The notes under the pieces: generated by a model | Told to the model about the DNA's origin: nothing | Databases searched by the model: none | Seen by the model: only the letters and a program-made list of their open reading frames with translations | In this document: positions 1-2,295 of the stretch, piece by piece | How positions within the stretch are numbered: the first letter of the stretch is position 1 | Layout of the letters: each line of letters begins with the position of its first letter | Made by a program: the position numbers and the translations under genes | NCBI GenBank assembly: GCA_020854785.1 | Contig: JAHFZE010000311.1 | Span: 1-5,005 of the forward strand | Reading direction: 5' to 3' | DNA from: Methanomethylovorans sp. | GTDB lineage: Archaea > Halobacteriota > Methanosarcinia > Methanosarcinales > Methanosarcinaceae | Length of the DNA: 5,005 nt

Positions 1-2
1 CG

Positions 3-674
3 AGCACCCTGCGCCGTGCCATCGAGGAGGGAGAATACTCCGGCTGGGACGACCCTCGCCTGCCAACCCTTAGAGCTATGCGCAGAAGGGGAATACTGCC
101 CCAGGCCATCCGCAAGTTCATGATCGAGATGGGAGTGGGTGAAACCGACGTTAGCATTAGTATGGACACGCTGTACGCCGAGAACAGAAAGATAATAGAC
201 CCCATAGCTAACAGGTATTTCTTCGTATGGGACCCTGTGGAGCTTACGATGATGGGCGCACAACCCCGTACAGCCAAACCCCCCCTGCACCCCACTGAGA
301 ACAAGGGACACCGCAGCATCGATGTTACAGACAGGGTGCTCGTCTGTAAGGACGATGTGGAACAGCTTCAAGTAGGTTCCCGCATCCGCCTCAAGGATCT
401 GTACAACGTGGAGATCACTTCACTTTCCCCGCTGCAGGCCAGATATATAGGCGATGAGGTTTCCAACCTGAAAAAGGACCGCATGAAGATCATTCACTGG
501 GCACCTGTTGACGGCATCCCTGTCAGAGTGCTCTCTCCTGAAGGGGAGTTCAAAGGCATTGGCGAAAAAATGATCTCAACCCAACTGGACAAGATCGTGC
601 AGTTCGAGAGGTTCGGTTTCTGTCGCATCGACTCTGTAGGCCAGGAGATCGTGGCATACTTCACACACAAGTGA
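3..674 (+). CDS. gltX: Glutamyl-tRNA synthetase, archaeal type (C-terminal part; 5' end outside window)
   Basis: Class I aminoacyl-tRNA synthetase that charges tRNA with glutamate in the cytoplasm. In methanogens, which use the GatDE amidotransferase route for Gln-tRNA, this enzyme is known to charge tRNA-Gln as well. The frame is open from nt 3, and the 223 visible residues begin just downstream of where the KMSKS-like loop would lie. Seen: the family signature GWDDPRL (nt 42-62) followed by an Arg-rich LRAMRRRGI stretch, the LYAENRKIIDP segment near nt 171-203, then the all-beta anticodon-binding region, ending with VQFERFGF (nt 597-620) and a C-terminal AYFTHK. These are hallmarks of archaeal/eukaryotic-type GluRS, not the bacterial alpha-helical type. 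The N-terminal catalytic half with the HIGH motif is missing because of the window edge, not a truncation. The Met at nt 78 is internal, not the start. Stop TGA at 672-674; a terminator follows directly, so gltX ends its transcript here. Confidence 0.96.
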   Translation, partial: STLRRAIEEGEYSGWDDPRLPTLRAMRRRGILPQAIRKFMIEMGVGETDVSISMDTLYAENRKIIDPIANRYFFVWDPVELTMMGAQPRTAKPPLHPTENKGHRSIDVTDRVLVCKDDVEQLQVGSRIRLKDLYNVEITSLSPLQARYIGDEVSNLKKDRMKIIHWAPVDGIPVRVLSPEGEFKGIGEKMISTQLDKIVQFERFGFCRIDSVGQEIVAYFTHK

Positions 675-710
675 TGGAGGGAGTATTTCCTCCAGTGATC
701 TTTTTTATTT
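675..710 (+). terminator. Hairpin plus T-run terminator after gltX
   Basis: Starting one base after the gltX stop, TGGAGG (675-680) pairs with CCTCCA (689-694). Two weaker pairs (G-U, A-U) extend the stem inward to leave a 4-nt loop. Six T residues (701-706) and a further T-rich stretch follow. T-runs are the main termination signal in archaea; the hairpin may assist or protect the 3' end. It separates gltX from the small gene downstream. Confidence 0.7.
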
Positions 711-805
711 AATTTATTTATGTTGTCGTATAGACATTACAAACTACTACGCACTGATCGAACGATCTATACTTCCCTACATATGGTATCCTGTCCACCC
801 GAACA

Positions 806-824
806 AAAGTGAAATCCTTATATC
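806..824 (+). promoter_or_regulatory. Putative archaeal promoter (BRE/TATA) of the small CxxC-protein gene
   Basis: The octamer CTTATATC (817-824) differs at one position from an archaeal TATA consensus of the form YTTATATA. A purine-rich stretch (AAAGTGAAA, 806-814) in front of it could serve as the TFB recognition element. Archaeal transcription normally starts about 25 nt past the TATA centre, which puts the start near 845-848 and leaves a leader of only about 10 nt. The box stands alone in an otherwise featureless spacer, which supports independent transcription of the gene at 857. Confidence 0.5.
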
Positions 825-845
825 CTCACAAACCTTTCGCAGTTT

Positions 846-850
846 GAGGG
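846..850 (+). promoter_or_regulatory. Ribosome binding site fixing the start at 857
   Basis: GAGGG lies 6 nt before the ATG and pairs with the archaeal 16S 3' end (complement of GGAGGTGAT). It makes this short frame credible as a translated gene despite its 59-codon length. Confidence 0.6.
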
Positions 851-856
851 TTCAGA

Positions 857-1036
857 ATGAACATAATAGTAACTTGCTATAACTGCAGGAAAGAGTTCTT
901 CGCAGCCATTACAAACAATCAGTTCGTCCGAAGGTGTGCCAACTGCTTCAAGCCGAACAGAGTGAGGACAATAATAGATGGTAAGGCTCGCGGTGAGGAC
1001 GAGGTCGCCTCAAAACTTGATATTGAGCCGTACTGA
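857..1036 (+). CDS. Small CxxC/CxxC zinc-ribbon-like protein, function unknown
   Basis: A 59-residue protein starting at ATG 857 and ending at TGA 1034-1036. Seen: two cysteine pairs, C7-x2-C10 and C27-x2-C30, separated by 16 residues, the spacing of a compact zinc ribbon with four thiolate ligands. The N-terminal part through residue 40 is basic and aromatic (RKEFF, FVRRC, KPNRVRT); the last 19 residues are acidic (GEDEVAS, LDIEPY). There is no signal peptide or membrane segment, so it is probably cytoplasmic. It has its own TATA box, a good ribosome binding site and a terminator downstream, and cysteine codons are placed as a fold would require. All this argues against a chance frame. I do not recognise a named family: nucleic-acid binding or a role as a small subunit or adaptor would fit a basic zinc ribbon, but that is inference. 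It sits between gltX and a convergent flavoprotein gene, with no clear functional link to either. Confidence 0.8.
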   Translation: MNIIVTCYNCRKEFFAAITNNQFVRRCANCFKPNRVRTIIDGKARGEDEVASKLDIEPY

Positions 1037-1048
1037 TAATTCTGCGAT

Positions 1049-1113
1049 CTGATAGTTCAATAGAATTACTACGATTGAGCCAGCTATTGTAATCATACTG
1101 TTTGAACTCTCAG
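1049..1113. repeat. 65-nt imperfect inverted repeat in the convergent spacer
   Basis: The outer arms CTGATAGTTCAA (1049-1060) and TTGAACTCTCAG (1102-1113) pair at 11 of 12 positions. Within them ATTAC (1065-1069) and GTAAT (1089-1093) form a second stem, with about 19 nt in the terminal loop. It begins 13 nt after the stop of the small CxxC gene and ends 3 nt before the terminator hairpin, so it would be part of that gene's 3' UTR. It could act in mRNA 3'-end stability or be a small structured RNA; the sequence alone does not decide. Confidence 0.5.
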
Positions 1114-1116
1114 GTT

Positions 1117-1138
1117 CTGTCTAATAAAGACAGTTTTT
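1117..1138 (+). terminator. Perfect 6-bp hairpin plus T5 terminator after the small CxxC gene
   Basis: CTGTCT (1117-1122) and AGACAG (1128-1133) pair perfectly around a 5-nt AATAA loop, and five T residues (1134-1138) follow immediately. The layout is that of an intrinsic terminator reading rightward. It would stop transcription from the small gene before it runs into the convergent flavoprotein gene ending at 1209. Confidence 0.72.
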
Positions 1139-1208
1139 ACAGAAGTCAATATTTTTAAGTGAGGTTTGTTATCCTCTTCATACTACAAGGCAGGGAAAAT
1201 AATTATGC

Positions 1209-1874
1209 TTACAGCCACCCCTTTGCTATCCAGTGGTCCACGTTATGCGGCCACTCCTCTTTATTGGCAATGATGACGTGCCTGAAGCCCTCTCTCCATG
1301 CATGATGAAGAGCGTCCTGATCAGGATAACTTCTTTTCTCGCGTATAGCTTCGACCAGATCCCTGCCCATCTCATAAGACTTGCCTATTGCAGCTTCCAT
1401 TGCCAGCGGACCCTGGGCCATTGTACAGCCCACGCCTCCGATGACCGTGCCTCCACACATTTTCATGAAGTTGTTCATGACATCGAGCACAAAACCAACA
1501 TCACGGCTACCGGCTGTTGTTAAGGAAAAAGCGTACTTTCCTTCAAAAAGCTGCTCATGGGTAACGCGAGGACTCCTGTCGAACAATGTTTTAAGCTGTG
1601 CGCTCACATTGGTCATATAATTAGGACTGCTCCAGATGATGCCATCGGCAGCCAGCAGTTTTTCCAGTGAGCCGTTGAAGTCATCTTTGATGGGGCATAC
1701 TCCGGTCTTATGACAGGCATTGCATGCTGCACAGTATTTGAGCTTCAGTTTAGCAACATCGATGACCTCAGCCTCTGCCCCTGCTGCTGCAACTCCGTCC
1801 AGGGCTGCATCCAAAAGCTTCAATGTATTGCTATTCTTGCCTCTAGGGCTCGATCTTATTGCAATTATCTTCAT
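1209..1874 (-). CDS. Iron-sulfur flavoprotein-like NAD(P)H/FMN oxidoreductase (flavodoxin fold)
   Basis: A 221-residue cytoplasmic flavodoxin-fold protein. Seen: the N-terminal strand and phosphate loop MKIIAIRSSPRGKNSNT, which in this family binds the FMN phosphate. The cysteine cluster C48-x2-C51-x2-C54-x5-C60 (nt 1695-1733) runs into PIKDD, and SSPNYMTNVSAQLKTLFDR forms the second FMN-contacting loop and dimer face. The compact CX2CX2CX(4-7)C cluster is the [4Fe-4S] motif of archaeal iron-sulfur flavoproteins (Isf). The Methanosarcina member takes electrons from ferredoxin and has been linked to reduction of O2 and H2O2. The protein is somewhat longer than typical Isf, with a Trp/His-rich C-terminal tail (HHAWREGFRHV, WPHNVDHW), so a related flavodoxin-family oxidoreductase is also possible. 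I chose ATG 1874 because it matches the family's N-terminus and has AAGGA (1883-1887) 8 nt upstream; an in-frame TTG at 1895 would add seven residues. It is convergent with the small CxxC gene and divergent from the surface-protein gene. Confidence 0.88.
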   Translation of the reverse strand: MKIIAIRSSPRGKNSNTLKLLDAALDGVAAAGAEAEVIDVAKLKLKYCAACNACHKTGVCPIKDDFNGSLEKLLAADGIIWSSPNYMTNVSAQLKTLFDRSPRVTHEQLFEGKYAFSLTTAGSRDVGFVLDVMNNFMKMCGGTVIGGVGCTMAQGPLAMEAAIGKSYEMGRDLVEAIREKRSYPDQDALHHAWREGFRHVIIANKEEWPHNVDHWIAKGWL

Positions 1875-2004
1875 GGTACCAATCCTTGATTTCAAACCAG
1901 CATCTCAAATCTGTAACTTCTGCTTGATAAATCCATACCATAAGATAAAAATTGCAGGATCTTTCCGCATAATATCCCAAAAAGCCCATATTAATTTATT
2001 TAGC

Positions 2005-2014
2005 TCCTTAAGGA
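2005..2014. repeat. Perfect 10-bp palindrome TCCTTAAGGA
   Basis: A perfect dyad in the divergent spacer, about 130 bp upstream of the flavoprotein start and 195 bp upstream of the surface-protein start. It could be a regulator half-site pair, but a 10-bp dyad can arise by chance in this much AT-rich sequence. Confidence 0.25.
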
Positions 2015-2044
2015 ATATCTATGGCCTTGTGGCATCATCAGAAA

Positions 2045-2060
2045 AGGATCTGCATATCCT
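2045..2060. repeat. 16-bp near-palindrome, possible operator
   Basis: AGGATCTGCATATCCT is self-complementary at 7 of 8 pairs; only the C2050/T2055 pair fails. It lies about 75 bp upstream of the best TATA candidate of the surface-protein gene. Its size and symmetry suit a dimeric helix-turn-helix regulator. No second copy was noticed in the window, so an operator role is only a guess. Confidence 0.3.
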
Positions 2061-2070
2061 ACATACAACA

Positions 2071-2094
2071 TATATATTTAACTAAAAATATATA
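2071..2094. repeat. AT-only inverted repeat, 9-bp arms
   Basis: TATATATTT (2071-2079) and AAATATATA (2086-2094) are perfect inverted arms around a 6-nt spacer. In archaea such sequence can double as TATA elements on both strands, so it may be part of a divergent promoter. Because it is pure A/T it could also be low-complexity chance. Confidence 0.35.
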
Positions 2095-2121
2095 AATAAT
2101 TAATGCTATTTTTAGCGCGTG

Positions 2122-2131
2122 TTTAAATATA
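2122..2131 (+). promoter_or_regulatory. Candidate TATA box of the surface-protein gene
   Basis: TTTAAATATA is a strong archaeal TATA-like decamer. A start about 25 nt downstream gives a leader of roughly 55-60 nt before the ATG at 2209. Other A/T-rich boxes follow (2134-2145, 2158-2165), and one of them could be the true element, so the exact box is uncertain. Confidence 0.4.
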
Positions 2132-2198
2132 ATAAAAATATAATAGCTTTAAATGAATAAAAATATGCCTCATCACAGGCCTCTATGATTTATGTAAC

Positions 2199-2205
2199 GG
2201 GTGAT
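2199..2205 (+). promoter_or_regulatory. Ribosome binding site choosing ATG 2209
   Basis: GGGTGAT contains GGTGAT, an exact match to the 3' half of the archaeal Shine-Dalgarno sequence GGAGGTGAT, ending 3 nt before the ATG. It selects 2209 over the in-frame ATG at 2185, which has no comparable site and would put a non-basic MIYVTGDV stretch before the signal peptide. Confidence 0.6.
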
Positions 2206-2208
2206 GTA

Positions 2209-2295
2209 ATGACAATAAAATTAGAAGCGATCCAAAAGGGTATGATACTGATCATTACACTGATCATGGTCGGAATATGTCCTGCCCTGGGAGCT
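2209..2295 (+). other. Sec-type signal peptide of the surface protein
   Basis: Residues 1-29: a short N-region with Lys4 and Lys10, a hydrophobic core from Met12 to Ile23 rich in Ile/Leu/Met, and a polar end PALGA with probable cleavage after Ala29. It directs the protein across the membrane. Cys24 is not in a proper lipobox (the preceding residue is Ile), so lipoprotein processing is unlikely. Confidence 0.8.

Larger units (their letters stand above)
1875..2208. other. 334-nt AT-rich divergent spacer without a gene
   Basis: I see no convincing coding frame here. The right part (2060-2170) is almost pure A/T. It should hold the promoters of both the leftward flavoprotein gene and the rightward surface-protein gene. 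For the flavoprotein, the minus strand carries T-rich boxes around 1941-1950 (TTTTATCTTA) and 1923-1932 (ATTTATC), but neither is clearly better. The spacer also holds three short palindromes, listed separately. Confidence 0.6.

Noticed and set aside
1893..1895. TTG start giving a 228-residue flavoprotein
   Set aside because: The ATG at 1874 matches the usual N-terminus of the family and has an AAGGA site at good spacing; the extra MKSRIGT stretch has no counterpart I recognise.
1720..2085. Plus-strand frame of 121 codons overlapping the start of the flavoprotein gene and the spacer
   Set aside because: Half of it is antisense to the well-supported flavoprotein; the rest runs through AT-rich promoter DNA. 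No domain and no ribosome binding site.
2278..2283. Cys24 of the signal peptide as a lipoprotein lipobox
   Set aside because: The residue before the cysteine is Ile and there is no L-[AS]-[GA]-C pattern; the PALGA cleavage site is a better fit, with anchoring expected at the C-terminus.
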